A DNA stretch of 64,000 nucleotides from Veillonellaceae bacterium (GTDB lineage: Bacteria > Bacillota_C > Negativicutes > UBA1444): positions 35,702 to 99,701 of the forward strand of contig JAAZNU010000006.1 in assembly GCA_012798135.1 (NCBI GenBank), given 5' to 3'. A program made the position numbers and the translations under genes. Each line of letters opens with the position of its first letter. Position 1 is the stretch's first letter. A model generated the notes under the pieces. The model was not told where the DNA came from, did not search any database, and saw nothing but the letters and a program-made list of their open reading frames with translations. This document shows, in pieces, positions 34,418 to 45,269 of this stretch.

Positions 34418-36322
34418 TTATTTGAGATCTTCGAACAAGCCCCGGTAATAAATCTTGCCGCCGGCGATCCCGATCGGCCCCGGCGCCGCTCCGCCATCCA
34501 TCAGCTTCACTCGCCCGCTGCCGTCCGGCTTAACGCGGAACAGGGCATTGCCGGCATCGGTGTTCGTATAATAGAGGAAGTTAGCGTCAAAATTCAGGTA
34601 GCCGACCCGGTCGTCGGCGATCTTGGCCCGCTGCGCGCCGTCGGTCCGGACCCGGTAGAGCTTCTCGCCGTCGGACAGATTGCTGTAAAACAGCCAGTCG
34701 CCGGCCACCGCCAGGAACAGCGTCTCGTCATCGGCGATCTTCATGCGGCCCGTGCCGTCGAGCTTAATCCGGTAGGGTTTGAATGCGTCCGAGCCGTTGG
34801 CGTAGTAAATCCAGTCGCCCCAGGCCACAGTGTTTTCCGCGACGTCCTCCGTCACCTGGAAAACCGGTCCGCCCTGCTTCGGCATCGTATAAATCTGCCG
34901 GTTCCGCACGAATACCAGCCGGTCGCCGGCCAGGCTCAGCTGTTGCGCCGGCCCGTCCGTAAGCGGCTCGGCTCGCGAACCGTCCAGGCCGGCCCGGTAA
35001 ATCTTCTGGCCGTCGGACCAGTTCGCATAGTACAGGCTGTCCCGGGTCATGTTGACGTCCCAGACCTCCTGGTCCTTCACCAGCTGGTCCGACAGGAACC
35101 GGTCCGGGCGGAACCGCCACAACCGTTCCTCGGTTTCGCCCTGGAGCGAATCCGCTTTGCGCAGGTAATAGATCCAACCGTCCTGAGCGCCGACGGTTCC
35201 CCTGTTGGCGGTGTTGCCGGCGAAATTGCCGGCCGTCGGCGGCAGCGGCAGCAACGGCGAGATCGGCGGCAACGCCGGCCGGAAAGCTTTGGCAGCCCCC
35301 GCCACGCTCTGGCCACGCCAGCGTTCGATCGCCCGCAGGATCGCTTCCGCGGTTCGCTGGCGCTGAATCCGGTCCAGAATCAGTTTGGCGTTGCCGGCAT
35401 TCGGCATCATGATCCCTTCCGTCAGCACCGCCGGCACCCAGGTGGAGTTCAGCACCACCAGGCGCGGCCGGTCCTGCAGCACCTCCCGTTGGGTCCCCAG
35501 AGCGCCGACCAGCTCGTCCTGCATGAGCCGGGCCAGGTCGGCCGCCGGCTTCTCCGCCGCCGAGTTGTACAGCACCGTGGTGCCGAACTGACGGCTGCGC
35601 GGGATCGCCTCTTCGGGCAGCGAATTGTTGTGCACCGAGACAAACACCGTCGCCTCCACGATATTCGCCGCATCGGCCCTATCCAGCAACGACGGTTCCA
35701 CATCGGTCGTGCGCGTCAGCACCACATTCCAGCCTTTTTCTCGGAACAGGCGGGACGCCCGCAACGAAACGTCGAGATTGATGTCCTTTTCCCGGATAAA
35801 ATTTCTCACCGCCCCGGTATCCTCGCCGCCATGGCCGGGGTCGATCACGATGGTGGGCGATTTTTTTGCGGCTCCCCGCGGAATCGACAAGACCAGATAA
35901 GTCCGCAGCCGGATCATGTCGTCGCGGCCTTTCACCGTCTTGCGTCGAACCGTCGTCACCTGAGTCCGCGCCGCCTCCGGCGAACTCAGCACGAACTTCA
36001 GGCGGTTGCCGCCGGGATTCTCCACCGACAACGGCAATCCGGCGGGCAATTCCCGCCAGACCGGCGTCACATCGGCCAGCGTCACTTCCAGTCGCCCGGC
36101 GGTCCGTTTTTCCTCAAACAGCGGCGTCAAGCGGTAACCAAGTACATTCTCGACGCCCGGTCCCGGCAGTCGCTGCTCGACCGCCACCGCGACCACCGTC
36201 CGCTCCTGCAGCTCGAATAGCCTGATTTCCGGAACCGAATACGGCGGCGCCGCCGCGCCGACGGCCGCGCTCCCCCAAACCAGACTCGTCGCCAGGCACA
36301 CCAACCATATAAACGCGCGCAT
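34418..36322 (-). CDS. secreted N-acetylmuramoyl-L-alanine amidase fused to a DUF5050-like propeller
   Basis: 634 residues with a signal peptide (cleavage near AVGAAA). Residues 30-130 resemble an AMIN-like beta domain. Amidase_3 spans about 155-345, with zinc ligands His164 (DPGHGGEDTG), Glu178 and His231 (SVHNNS), and catalytic Glu302 (LTEGIMM). A proline-rich linker (350-370) leads to about 260 residues of repeats of the form IYYAN.SDG.K.YRI..DG, a DUF5050-like beta-propeller. It cleaves the amide bond of peptidoglycan stem peptides outside the cytoplasmic membrane. The propeller may target it to the wall or to partners. The ATG has AGGAAGGA upstream. Confidence 0.9.
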   Translation of the reverse strand: MRAFIWLVCLATSLVWGSAAVGAAAPPYSVPEIRLFELQERTVVAVAVEQRLPGPGVENVLGYRLTPLFEEKRTAGRLEVTLADVTPVWRELPAGLPLSVENPGGNRLKFVLSSPEAARTQVTTVRRKTVKGRDDMIRLRTYLVLSIPRGAAKKSPTIVIDPGHGGEDTGAVRNFIREKDINLDVSLRASRLFREKGWNVVLTRTTDVEPSLLDRADAANIVEATVFVSVHNNSLPEEAIPRSRQFGTTVLYNSAAEKPAADLARLMQDELVGALGTQREVLQDRPRLVVLNSTWVPAVLTEGIMMPNAGNAKLILDRIQRQRTAEAILRAIERWRGQSVAGAAKAFRPALPPISPLLPLPPTAGNFAGNTANRGTVGAQDGWIYYLRKADSLQGETEERLWRFRPDRFLSDQLVKDQEVWDVNMTRDSLYYANWSDGQKIYRAGLDGSRAEPLTDGPAQQLSLAGDRLVFVRNRQIYTMPKQGGPVFQVTEDVAENTVAWGDWIYYANGSDAFKPYRIKLDGTGRMKIADDETLFLAVAGDWLFYSNLSDGEKLYRVRTDGAQRAKIADDRVGYLNFDANFLYYTNTDAGNALFRVKPDGSGRVKLMDGGAAPGPIGIAGGKIYYRGLFEDLK

Positions 36323-36361
36323 TACGAGTCCTTCCTCACAACAGCGGCGGTCCGAGCACCG

Positions 36362-36937
36362 TCATTTCCGCAGCAAATAGGCCGATGCCGGCAAAAAGTA
36401 GCCGACCTCCATCGTATTGGCTTCATCCGGCCGGTCTTCCTCCTTCTTCGGCATGGCGGCGATCCGCCAGTGCAGGGTATCCGGCCGCCCCGGAATATAT
36501 TCCAGTGTAGCCCGGCCGGTTTCGGGGCTCAGGCCGCTTTTCCATTCCAGATATGCCACCGAACCGCTGACCGTTCCCGTCATGGATACGCCGCCCACGC
36601 TGGAATCGACGCGCCGGCCGTAGTCATAGACCGCAGTGTGGGCGATCTTGAGCTCCCGGCCCTCCTGCACGATGACCAGGGTGAACGCCGTATTGTCGAC
36701 AAAGGCGTACCAGGAACCGGAAAAAGCGCCGGGCGTGAACGGTCCTTTCGGCGCGGCGCCGCTGGGCGGCCAAGCATCGGCGTCTCCGTTGCCCGGCGAC
36801 TTGTCCGGACCGGCCGTCATGCCGTCGGCCCCGGCAGCCGCCGGAACCAGCGCCAGCAGCAAAATCAGCGACAGGATCCGCCAGACACAGGCAGTTCGGG
36901 TCCATCCCGCTCCGACAATTGTTCGGGCGAAATTCAT
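36362..36937 (-). CDS. secreted protein of unknown function
   Basis: 191 residues. An N-terminal positively charged segment and a hydrophobic helix (about 18-36) look like a signal peptide ending at AGADG. A low-complexity Pro/Gly/Asp linker (37-70) follows, and then a domain of about 115 residues rich in predicted beta strands (GSWYAFVDNTAFTLVIVQEG, VAYLEWKSGLSPETG). I do not recognise the family. It precedes the amidase gene by 39 bases on the same strand and is probably co-transcribed, so a cell-envelope role is likely. The GGGGAGA site supports the ATG at 36937. Confidence 0.7.
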   Translation of the reverse strand: MNFARTIVGAGWTRTACVWRILSLILLLALVPAAAGADGMTAGPDKSPGNGDADAWPPSGAAPKGPFTPGAFSGSWYAFVDNTAFTLVIVQEGRELKIAHTAVYDYGRRVDSSVGGVSMTGTVSGSVAYLEWKSGLSPETGRATLEYIPGRPDTLHWRIAAMPKKEEDRPDEANTMEVGYFLPASAYLLRK

Positions 36938-36999
36938 GGCGTCGTAGTCTCCCCGTCAAAACTTTTCACTCTAATTATCGACAGTCGGCCGCGCTTTCT

Positions 37000-38880
37000 T
37001 CAGCCTGCCCCGCCGCAGGACACGATCCGGTTGCGGCCCGCCGCCTTGGCCTCATACATGGCCACATCCGCCCGCTGGAGCAGGGTTTCGATCGTGCTGT
37101 CGCCAGGCGTCGCCTCGGCCAGGCCGATGCTGACCGTAAAGCGCAGCTCGCCGTCCGCCGCGGCGATGCGCCGGTCGGCCATGGCCCGCCGCAGCCGTTC
37201 CGCCACCAGCCGCGCTTCGATTTCCGTCGTTTCCGGCAGCAGGCAGACAAACTCCTCGCCGCCGTACCGGCCGCAAAGATCGGCGGAGCGCAACGTCTCC
37301 CGCAAGGTGTCGGCCAGCGCCATGAGCACTTGGTCGCCGGTCACATGGCCGTAAGAGTCGTTGATCCGTTTGAACCGGTCGATATCGAGCATTAACAGCG
37401 CCAACGGCCGGCAGTTACGCCTATAGTTCGCCATGGCCGCGGCCGCCAGGTCGAGGAAATGCCGGCGATTGCTGAGTCCGGTCAGGGAATCGGTAGTCGC
37501 CATTATTTTCAGTTCTTCCTCCAGCCGGTGCCGCTCCGTTACATCCTTGCCGGAGATCAAGGCTCCCACGATATTCCCCTGCTCATCATGAAGCAGGCTG
37601 CTCGTCCAGTCCAAAATATGCACCTGGCCCTGACTGTCCAGAACCCGCAAATCGGTGTGAACACTCAGCTCGCCGGCTGTTCCCGCAACATAATTGTGAA
37701 AAGCCCCGATCGCCAAGTCGCGGTAGTCTGACGGCACCGCAATGTCAAACCAGTTTTTTCCCACCAGTTCCGTTTCCGGATAGCCGAGGATTTCACCGCC
37801 GCGACGATTCAGCATAGTGATTCGGCCGGTCGTGTCTACAGCTACGATCAAGGCGCCGGCCATGTCCAGATAACTTTCCGCCCGCTCCTTCTCTTGGAGG
37901 ATCGAATGGGCGAGCAATTCCTGTTTTTTCTGCGACCGATACAGGCCGACGAGCAACCCGAGCAGCAGCAGGCTGGTCAGTCCGGCCGAACCAAAATAGA
38001 TACTGCGCCGCAGCCGATGCCGTTCCATGGCCTCGTTTTCCCGGATCGATACCGTGACATACAGCGGATAAGTCCCCACCGCCCGATATGAAACAATCCG
38101 GCGTTGTTGCGTGAGGGCACCGATTCCGACATATTCGCCCTGCAACGGGTCTATGTTTATTTTCTCGAAGACGTGACTTTCTTTCAGGCTCCGACCGAGC
38201 ATGCCGGCGAAAGCCTCATCCGTTGCCCGGATCAGGCCGTCCTGGCCGAGCAGGAAAAATGTTCGCGGCTCCCGAGTGATTTTCGCAAAGATCTCGGTGA
38301 AATACCGGGTCTGCAGCGCCAGAGAGACCACGCCGCCGAACGACCCGTCGGGATTGTTGATCCGGCGGCTGATGTGAAACGACGGCACGCCGGACACCCG
38401 CCCCTGAACGGCCGGCCCGATGAAATAGGTTCCGGTGTCCCGCGCCACATGGGCCCGGAACTGCGGCCGGTCCGCTAAATTGGCAGTCGGCTGGACCGGC
38501 CGAAAACTGAACAGGAAATTCCCCCGGGTGTCGAGGATCGACGCTTGAGCGGCGAATTTGGCGAGATTGGACATCTCCAGGACTTGACGCAACTCGGCGG
38601 TGATATTGCCTCGGGTTTCCTGCGACTGTTTCATCGCCAGCAACACCCCGTCGGCATCGTTCAGGACTTCCTGCATCTCCAGGCCCAGAGCCCGGGCCAG
38701 GATCGCCTGCGTATGGAACGCTGCCTGCAGCTCGTCGTCATAATCCTGTTGCACCATGCGAATCGTCGCAACCCAAAGCAGCGCAATCAGGAGTATCCCT
38801 GCCAGCTCGATCCACAACGACAGCGTATAGGTATGCAGGGAGGTCCCGCGAGAAATCGTCGATTGCGCTGGAGACTTCAC
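37000..38880 (-). CDS. membrane diguanylate cyclase (dCACHE-PAS-GGDEF)
   Basis: About 626 residues. I place the start at GTG 38880, with AAAAGGAG upstream. A first helix, an extracytoplasmic double-CACHE sensor domain (about 45-270), a second helix (SAGLTSLLLLGLLVGLY), a PAS domain (about 320-440) and a GGDEF domain follow. The active site is intact GGEEF (about 539-543), and the product-inhibition I-site RSAD stands exactly five residues before it. It makes cyclic di-GMP from GTP in response to an external small-molecule ligand. It is monocistronic. No c-di-GMP phosphodiesterase is in the window. Confidence 0.93.
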   Translation of the reverse strand: MKSPAQSTISRGTSLHTYTLSLWIELAGILLIALLWVATIRMVQQDYDDELQAAFHTQAILARALGLEMQEVLNDADGVLLAMKQSQETRGNITAELRQVLEMSNLAKFAAQASILDTRGNFLFSFRPVQPTANLADRPQFRAHVARDTGTYFIGPAVQGRVSGVPSFHISRRINNPDGSFGGVVSLALQTRYFTEIFAKITREPRTFFLLGQDGLIRATDEAFAGMLGRSLKESHVFEKINIDPLQGEYVGIGALTQQRRIVSYRAVGTYPLYVTVSIRENEAMERHRLRRSIYFGSAGLTSLLLLGLLVGLYRSQKKQELLAHSILQEKERAESYLDMAGALIVAVDTTGRITMLNRRGGEILGYPETELVGKNWFDIAVPSDYRDLAIGAFHNYVAGTAGELSVHTDLRVLDSQGQVHILDWTSSLLHDEQGNIVGALISGKDVTERHRLEEELKIMATTDSLTGLSNRRHFLDLAAAAMANYRRNCRPLALLMLDIDRFKRINDSYGHVTGDQVLMALADTLRETLRSADLCGRYGGEEFVCLLPETTEIEARLVAERLRRAMADRRIAAADGELRFTVSIGLAEATPGDSTIETLLQRADVAMYEAKAAGRNRIVSCGGAG

Positions 38881-39008
38881 CAAAACGCAGCTCCTTTTCC
38901 ACTGAACGCCATCATCGTCACAAAGCCACAAAGAATAATGAATATTTTCGCCGTGGCGGATAAAAGTCCTCTATTTACTGATTCGTCGCAACGGGTTGGC
39001 AATAAAAA

Positions 39009-39050
39009 AACAACCGTTGCCCAATCCCGCACGGGCTGGGCAACGGTTGC
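39009..39050 (-). terminator. Rho-independent terminator of the HdrD-like gene
   Basis: CAACCGTTGCCCA (39011-39023) pairs with TGGGCAACGGTTG (39037-39049), with CCCG/CGGG possible inside the loop. On the minus strand it is followed by TTTTTTTATT. Confidence 0.88.
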
Positions 39051-39066
39051 CAGACTGGTTTCGCCG

Positions 39067-41058
39067 TTACGATACGCTTTCCAGCAGTACTTCGGCGATA
39101 TCCTTGGTTTTTACTGTCTCGTCAACATTCTTCGTCTTGGTTCCGTCGTCGAACATGGTCAGACAATAGGGGCAGGCCGTGAGTACCAGTTCCGCGCCGG
39201 TCGCCAGCGCCTGCTCGGTGCGCTCGACATTGATGCGCTTGCCGATGGTTTCCTCCAGCCACATCCGGCCGCCGCCGGCGCCGCAACAGAATCCCTTGTC
39301 ATGGTTGCGTTCCATTTCCTTCGCGGTCAGGCCGGGGATCGCGGCGATGACCGCGCGCGGCTGCTCGTAGATGTCGTTGTAGCGGCCGAGATAGCAGGAA
39401 TCGTGGTAGGTGCAGGCCAGCTTCATTTCCTTCTGCGGTTTCAGCTTGCCTTCGCGGACCAGTTGGGCCAGCAGGACGGCATGGTGGATCACTTCAAAGT
39501 TGCCGCCAAACTGTGGATACTCGTTCTTGATCGTATTCAGACAGTGGGGGCAGGAGGTGATGATCTTCTTCACGCCCAGTGCGTTCCATTGCTCGATGTT
39601 GCCGGTCGCCAGCATTTGATACAAATACTCGTTGCCCAGCCGCCGGGCGGAATCACCGCAGCAGGTCTGGTCTTTGCCGAGAACGGCGAACGAGACGCCC
39701 GCTTTCTGGAGCAGCTTGATCACCGCCGTCGACACTTTGCGGTTCCGCTCGTCGAACGTTCCCGCGCAGCCGGCGAAGTACAGGTACTCGACCTCATTGT
39801 TTTCCGCCAGGGTTGGGACGCCCAGTTCCTTCTTCATCCAGTCGGCCTCGCTGCGGCCGATGCCCCAGGGATTGCCGTGGCGTTCCATTCCCGTGAACAC
39901 GCCCTTCAACTCATGCGGGAAATTGCTTTCCATCATTTGCAGATTCCGGCGCATATCGACGATCTTGCCGACATGCTCCACGAACACCGGGCACTGTGCT
40001 TCGCAGGAACCACAAGTCGTGCAGGCCCAGACCGTTTCCTCCTCGATGACGTCCGGCACCAGCATCTTGGCATCCTCTTCCTTGACTTCGCCCTTGGCAA
40101 GAGTCGGCGCCTGCGCGTACAGATGATTGTTGAGATCCTGGGTCAGCTTCTTCGGCGACAACGGTTTGCCGGTCAGATGGGCCGGACAGTTGACCTCGCA
40201 GCGGCCGCAGCGGATGCAGGCGTCGCCGTCCAGCAGCTGTTTCCAGGTGAACTGTTGGATCTGGGCCACGCCGAACTGTTCAATGGATTCATCCTCCATG
40301 TCGATCGGCGTCAGCGCTGTACAAGCCTTGTCCTTGGCCAGCACTTGGTTCAGCGGCCCGGTGAGGATGTGGAAGAACTTCGAATAAGGGATATAGGCGA
40401 TAAAACCGAAGCTGAGCAGCAGATGCACCCACCAGGTCACGACGTGGCCCGTGGCCAGAGCCGATTTGCCCAGGCCGGTAAACAGCAGTGAAACCAGCCA
40501 GCCGACCGGATTCCACATAAACCAGGGGTCGCCGACCAGCGCGATCCGCAGTCCTTCCAGCAGGAAGCCGGTGACGAAGATCGCCTTCAGCAGCATCAGC
40601 GCGATCAGATCGGTCAGCTGATTGTCCAGGCCGTCCGTTTTCGTCAGGTAACGGCGCCAGAACGCGATGCCGATGCCCAGCAGCGCGAATACACCGAAAA
40701 TGTCCAGAGCCAGTGAAAGAATCAGATAATACCAGCCATAAAACAGGGGAATGTTCAGGTCTTCCGTTACGGCTACCGACAAGGTGCCGATCGCGCAAAC
40801 CACGAAGGCGGAAAACAGCAGCAGGTGCATCATGCCGGGAACGGTTTCCCGCAAGATCCGCAGATGCAGCAGGGTGTTGTCCACGAAGCGCGCGATTCCC
40901 TGCGACCATGATTCCGGCCGTTTTTCCGGTGCGCCGAGCTTCCAGATCCGGTAGCGGTCGTACACGCCTTTGCCGAAAATGGCGAAGGTCACCAGCATGA
41001 GGGCCCACATGATCAGATAGCTCTCGTGATACATGCCGAGAGGTCTCGATGGGGTCAT
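39067..41058 (-). CDS. membrane-bound HdrD/GlpC-like iron-sulfur reductase
   Basis: 663 residues. ATG 41058 is my choice, with AAAGGAAAGG upstream at a somewhat long distance. The N-terminal 230 residues have about six helices like a NarI/DsrM cytochrome subunit. Two 4Fe-4S motifs follow (CIRCGRCEVNCP and CTTCGSCEAQCP), then two CCG domains (CAGTFDE...CCGDSARR and CTYHDSCYLG...CCGAGGGRMW). Such proteins pass electrons between the quinone pool and soluble donors, often electron-transfer flavoprotein, in anaerobes. No etf or acyl-CoA dehydrogenase genes are beside it, so the partner is unknown. Confidence 0.9.
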   Translation of the reverse strand: MTPSRPLGMYHESYLIMWALMLVTFAIFGKGVYDRYRIWKLGAPEKRPESWSQGIARFVDNTLLHLRILRETVPGMMHLLLFSAFVVCAIGTLSVAVTEDLNIPLFYGWYYLILSLALDIFGVFALLGIGIAFWRRYLTKTDGLDNQLTDLIALMLLKAIFVTGFLLEGLRIALVGDPWFMWNPVGWLVSLLFTGLGKSALATGHVVTWWVHLLLSFGFIAYIPYSKFFHILTGPLNQVLAKDKACTALTPIDMEDESIEQFGVAQIQQFTWKQLLDGDACIRCGRCEVNCPAHLTGKPLSPKKLTQDLNNHLYAQAPTLAKGEVKEEDAKMLVPDVIEEETVWACTTCGSCEAQCPVFVEHVGKIVDMRRNLQMMESNFPHELKGVFTGMERHGNPWGIGRSEADWMKKELGVPTLAENNEVEYLYFAGCAGTFDERNRKVSTAVIKLLQKAGVSFAVLGKDQTCCGDSARRLGNEYLYQMLATGNIEQWNALGVKKIITSCPHCLNTIKNEYPQFGGNFEVIHHAVLLAQLVREGKLKPQKEMKLACTYHDSCYLGRYNDIYEQPRAVIAAIPGLTAKEMERNHDKGFCCGAGGGRMWLEETIGKRINVERTEQALATGAELVLTACPYCLTMFDDGTKTKNVDETVKTKDIAEVLLESVS

Positions 41059-41172
41059 AGGAGTCACAACCTTTCCTTTGAAAATTGAATATCCAGAAGG
41101 AGGTTCGACGCCTGCACAATTTTTTCCTGCCAGACAGACCGGGAATAAAAAATATGGACCCGGCGGTTGGTC

Positions 41173-41200
41173 TTGCATTCTGCCGCCGGAGGCGTATCAT
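41173..41200 (+). promoter_or_regulatory. promoter of fetAB
   Basis: TTGCAT (41173-41178), 16 bases, TATCAT (41195-41200). The start of transcription would be near 41207, 28 bases before the TTG start of fetA. Its position inside the longer open frame argues for the short form of FetA. Confidence 0.55.
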
Positions 41201-41234
41201 GGATAGAAACAGCGACAAACAAGGAGGAACCCCA

Positions 41235-41930
41235 TTGGCAATCCTACGATTTGACCATGTCACGCTGGACATCAAAGATCGTCGCATATTGAACGACATT
41301 TCCTTTGAAATAGCTGCCGGCGATATCGTCGGCATCGCCGGTCCTTCCGGCGCCGGCAAGTCTTCCCTGTTGCGGCTGATGAACAGTCTGCGCAGCCCTT
41401 CCGCCGGCACGGTCGCCTACCAGGACCGTTCCCTCGACCAGTACGAACCGGCCCGCCTCCGCCGGGAAGTCGGCTATGTGCTGCAAAAGCCTTATCTGTT
41501 CGCCGGCACGGTCCGGGACAATCTCGAGTATGCTTATCAGGTCTGGCGACAACAGCCGGATCCGCAGGAAATTTCGTCGTATCTGGCGCGGGTGAATCTC
41601 CCCGCCCTCGTTCTGGACAAAAGCAAGAATGAACTGTCCGGTGGCGAACAGCAACGGATTGCGCTGGTGCGGTCGCTGCTGGCCAAACCGCAGGTGCTGC
41701 TGCTCGACGAGGTCACCGCCGCGTTGGACGAAGCCAACACCTTGCTGCTGGAGCAGCTCATCCGGACCGAGTGGAACGCCCGTTCCCTCACCGTCCTGTT
41801 CATTTCGCACCAGCCGGCGCAACTGCGGCGGCTCGCCCGGACTGTCCTATATCTGGAAGCCGGGCGGCTCGGTTATGCCGGGCCGGTCAACGAATTCGCG
41901 CCGCAACCGGGAGGGATGGTCCATGAATAA
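41235..41930 (+). CDS. fetA: FetA-like ABC ATP-binding protein
   Basis: 231 residues from TTG 41235, which has AAGGAGGA 6 bases upstream. The frame is open further upstream, but that part covers the promoter. Walker A is GPSGAGKSS, the signature LSGGEQQR, Walker B LLLDEV with Thr in place of the usual Pro-Thr context, and the H-loop ISHQPAQ. It is the ATPase partner of FetB, and E. coli FetAB exports iron and helps resistance to oxidative stress. It overlaps fetB by 8 bases, which supports the assignment. Confidence 0.87.
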   Translation: MAILRFDHVTLDIKDRRILNDISFEIAAGDIVGIAGPSGAGKSSLLRLMNSLRSPSAGTVAYQDRSLDQYEPARLRREVGYVLQKPYLFAGTVRDNLEYAYQVWRQQPDPQEISSYLARVNLPALVLDKSKNELSGGEQQRIALVRSLLAKPQVLLLDEVTAALDEANTLLLEQLIRTEWNARSLTVLFISHQPAQLRRLARTVLYLEAGRLGYAGPVNEFAPQPGGMVHE

Positions 41931-42672
41931 TATGACGCTGGCCCTGACCTTCAGCCTGGTGCTGATCGCCCTGTTCATTTCCTACCGGCAAAACCTCGGC
42001 CTGGAAAAAGACATGGTCATCGGCAGCGTCCGGGCCGTAATCCAGCTGTCGTTGGTGGGCTTCGTGCTGAAATTCGTCTTCAACCTGGACAACGCCCCGC
42101 TGACCGGCGTCATCCTGTTGCTGATGGTATACAACGCCGCGGTGGTCGCCGCCAAACGCGGTGCCGGCATCGCCTGCGCCCGGCGCATCTCCTTCGGGGC
42201 CATCCTGGCCAGCCTGGTCATCACTCTGGGGTGCCTGCTCGCGTTTCGGGCCATCTCGTTCCGGCCCAGCGAGGTTATCCCGATCAGCGGCATGGTGGTC
42301 GGCAACTCCATGGTGGCGCTCGGCCTGCTGTACCGCAACCTCAACGGCAGCTTCAAGGACCGTCGGGAAGAAGTCGAAGTCAAGCTCTGTCTGGGTGCCG
42401 GTCCGCGGGAAGCGGCGCGCAGCCTGATCCGCGAAAGCATCCGCACCGCCATGATTCCTACCATCGATTCCATGAAAACGCTGGGCATCGTCCAGCTACC
42501 CGGCATGATGACCGGCCTGATCCTGGCCGGCACGCCGCCGGAAACGGCCATCAAGTATCAGATCATGGTCATGTTCATGCTGACCGGCGCCGTGACCATC
42601 GCCGGGCTGATCGCCAGTTTCTGGGCCTACCGGAGCTTTTTCAACCGGCGGGCGCAACTGTTGGATGAATGA
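41923..42672 (+). CDS. fetB: FetB-like (UPF0014) ABC permease
   Basis: 249 residues from ATG 41923 with GGGAGGG upstream. Seven or so membrane helices are present, with the family patterns RAVIQLSLVGFVLKF, ISGMVVGNSMVALGL and SMKTLGIVQLPGMMTGLILAG. It is the membrane partner of FetA, and its start codon lies inside the end of fetA (ATGAATAA). The likely role is efflux of iron or another metal from the cytoplasm, taken from E. coli FetAB. Confidence 0.88.
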   Translation: MNNMTLALTFSLVLIALFISYRQNLGLEKDMVIGSVRAVIQLSLVGFVLKFVFNLDNAPLTGVILLLMVYNAAVVAAKRGAGIACARRISFGAILASLVITLGCLLAFRAISFRPSEVIPISGMVVGNSMVALGLLYRNLNGSFKDRREEVEVKLCLGAGPREAARSLIRESIRTAMIPTIDSMKTLGIVQLPGMMTGLILAGTPPETAIKYQIMVMFMLTGAVTIAGLIASFWAYRSFFNRRAQLLDE

Positions 42673-42758
42673 CCCTGGCCCGGGCTCTGGACGCCGGCCG
42701 CAATTCATGGTATAGTTTGTTTTTACTACCAACTATCGTTTCGATGGATGAAAGATGA

Positions 42759-44375
<1,617 letters not shown>

Positions 44376-44408
44376 ACGGCTCTTGCCTCTTTCAAATACC
44401 GCCGGCCG

Positions 44409-45161
44409 CTACTGCGCCAGCGGTATTTTTTTGAACGCTTCGTCGAAGATCCGCTTCATCATCGATTCCGGCCCCGACGGGTCGTAACCGTTGCTGATCG
44501 CCGGTGAGCGGCGATTGCGGGAGTCCGAAAACTTCCAGACATCGCGGCCGGTCTTGGCATCGTACAGGCGGAACGCGGCCTCGGCGCAATCCGAAATATA
44601 ATAGCCCGCCGGATGGTGAACGATACGGGTCCGCGGCACATCCATCCAGCCCCAGCTTTCACTGCCGTCCCGGTTGTGTTTCTTGTAGCTCACCCGTTCG
44701 GTATAGGTTTCCGTGGTCATGTAGGCGTCGTGGTATTCGTAGAACCAGCCGTAATCGCGAACGTCCAGGTACAGGACCAGATCGACGTGCTTACCCATTT
44801 CCCGTTGCAAAATCGCGCCGAAACCGGGCGAAAGTGGATCGACCTTCTCGGTCAGCGCGGCGTCGGACTTGATCTGATTGATCACATAGTCCAGATTAAC
44901 GATGCGGTGACGCGGCAAACCGTTCAGGCGGCCCCGGAGCATATCCGATATCTTCTCCGCCGCGTAGGGATACTTGTTGAACTTGTTCCGGTCGCTGAGA
45001 TCGTAGCCCTCGTAGGCGAACGACGGTTCCATCAGCAAAATGAATTTGGGCGTGCCGAAATTGTAGGCCTGGTCCCGCCATTCCGCCTGCGCGGCGAAAG
45101 CGGTCGTCCCCAGGAGCAGCAACAATACCAGCAGCCCCGCGATTCGTTGCATCAGTCTCAC
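44409..45161 (-). CDS. secreted protein of unknown function
   Basis: 250 residues from GTG 45161 with GGGAGGGG six bases upstream. A signal peptide (LLVLLLLLGTTAFAAQA) is followed by a soluble domain. The middle (RHRIVNLDYVINQIKSD, HVDLVLYLDVRDYGWFYEYHDAYMT) resembles proteins that compute an envelope-associated lipoprotein-like fold such as DUF799/LptE-type families, but I cannot name the family. A Trp/Tyr-rich strand region and YDAKTGRDVWKF suggest beta structure. It has its own upstream terminator and stands apart from its neighbours. No function is assigned. Confidence 0.7.
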   Translation of the reverse strand: MRLMQRIAGLLVLLLLLGTTAFAAQAEWRDQAYNFGTPKFILLMEPSFAYEGYDLSDRNKFNKYPYAAEKISDMLRGRLNGLPRHRIVNLDYVINQIKSDAALTEKVDPLSPGFGAILQREMGKHVDLVLYLDVRDYGWFYEYHDAYMTTETYTERVSYKKHNRDGSESWGWMDVPRTRIVHHPAGYYISDCAEAAFRLYDAKTGRDVWKFSDSRNRRSPAISNGYDPSGPESMMKRIFDEAFKKIPLAQ

Positions 45162-45222
45162 GAATACCCCTCCCAAGTGGTGAATTATAAATTTTCCCGC
45201 ACCGGCGCGACTGCGCCTGTGA

Positions 45223-45252
45223 AAAGAACCCGGCAGGAATGCCGGGTTCTTT
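45223..45252 (-). terminator. terminator downstream of the 68-residue protein gene
   Basis: AAAGAACCCGGCA (45223-45235) pairs exactly with TGCCGGGTTCTTT (45240-45252) around GGAA. It has T residues on both strands and lies 17 bases after the stop codon of the gene at 45270. Confidence 0.85.
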
Positions 45253-45269
45253 ATTGTTCGCAAATAAAC

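Noticed and set aside
38545..40491. A 648-codon plus-strand frame
   Set aside because: Antisense to the HdrD-like and diguanylate cyclase genes and runs through the terminator at 39009-39050. No protein features.
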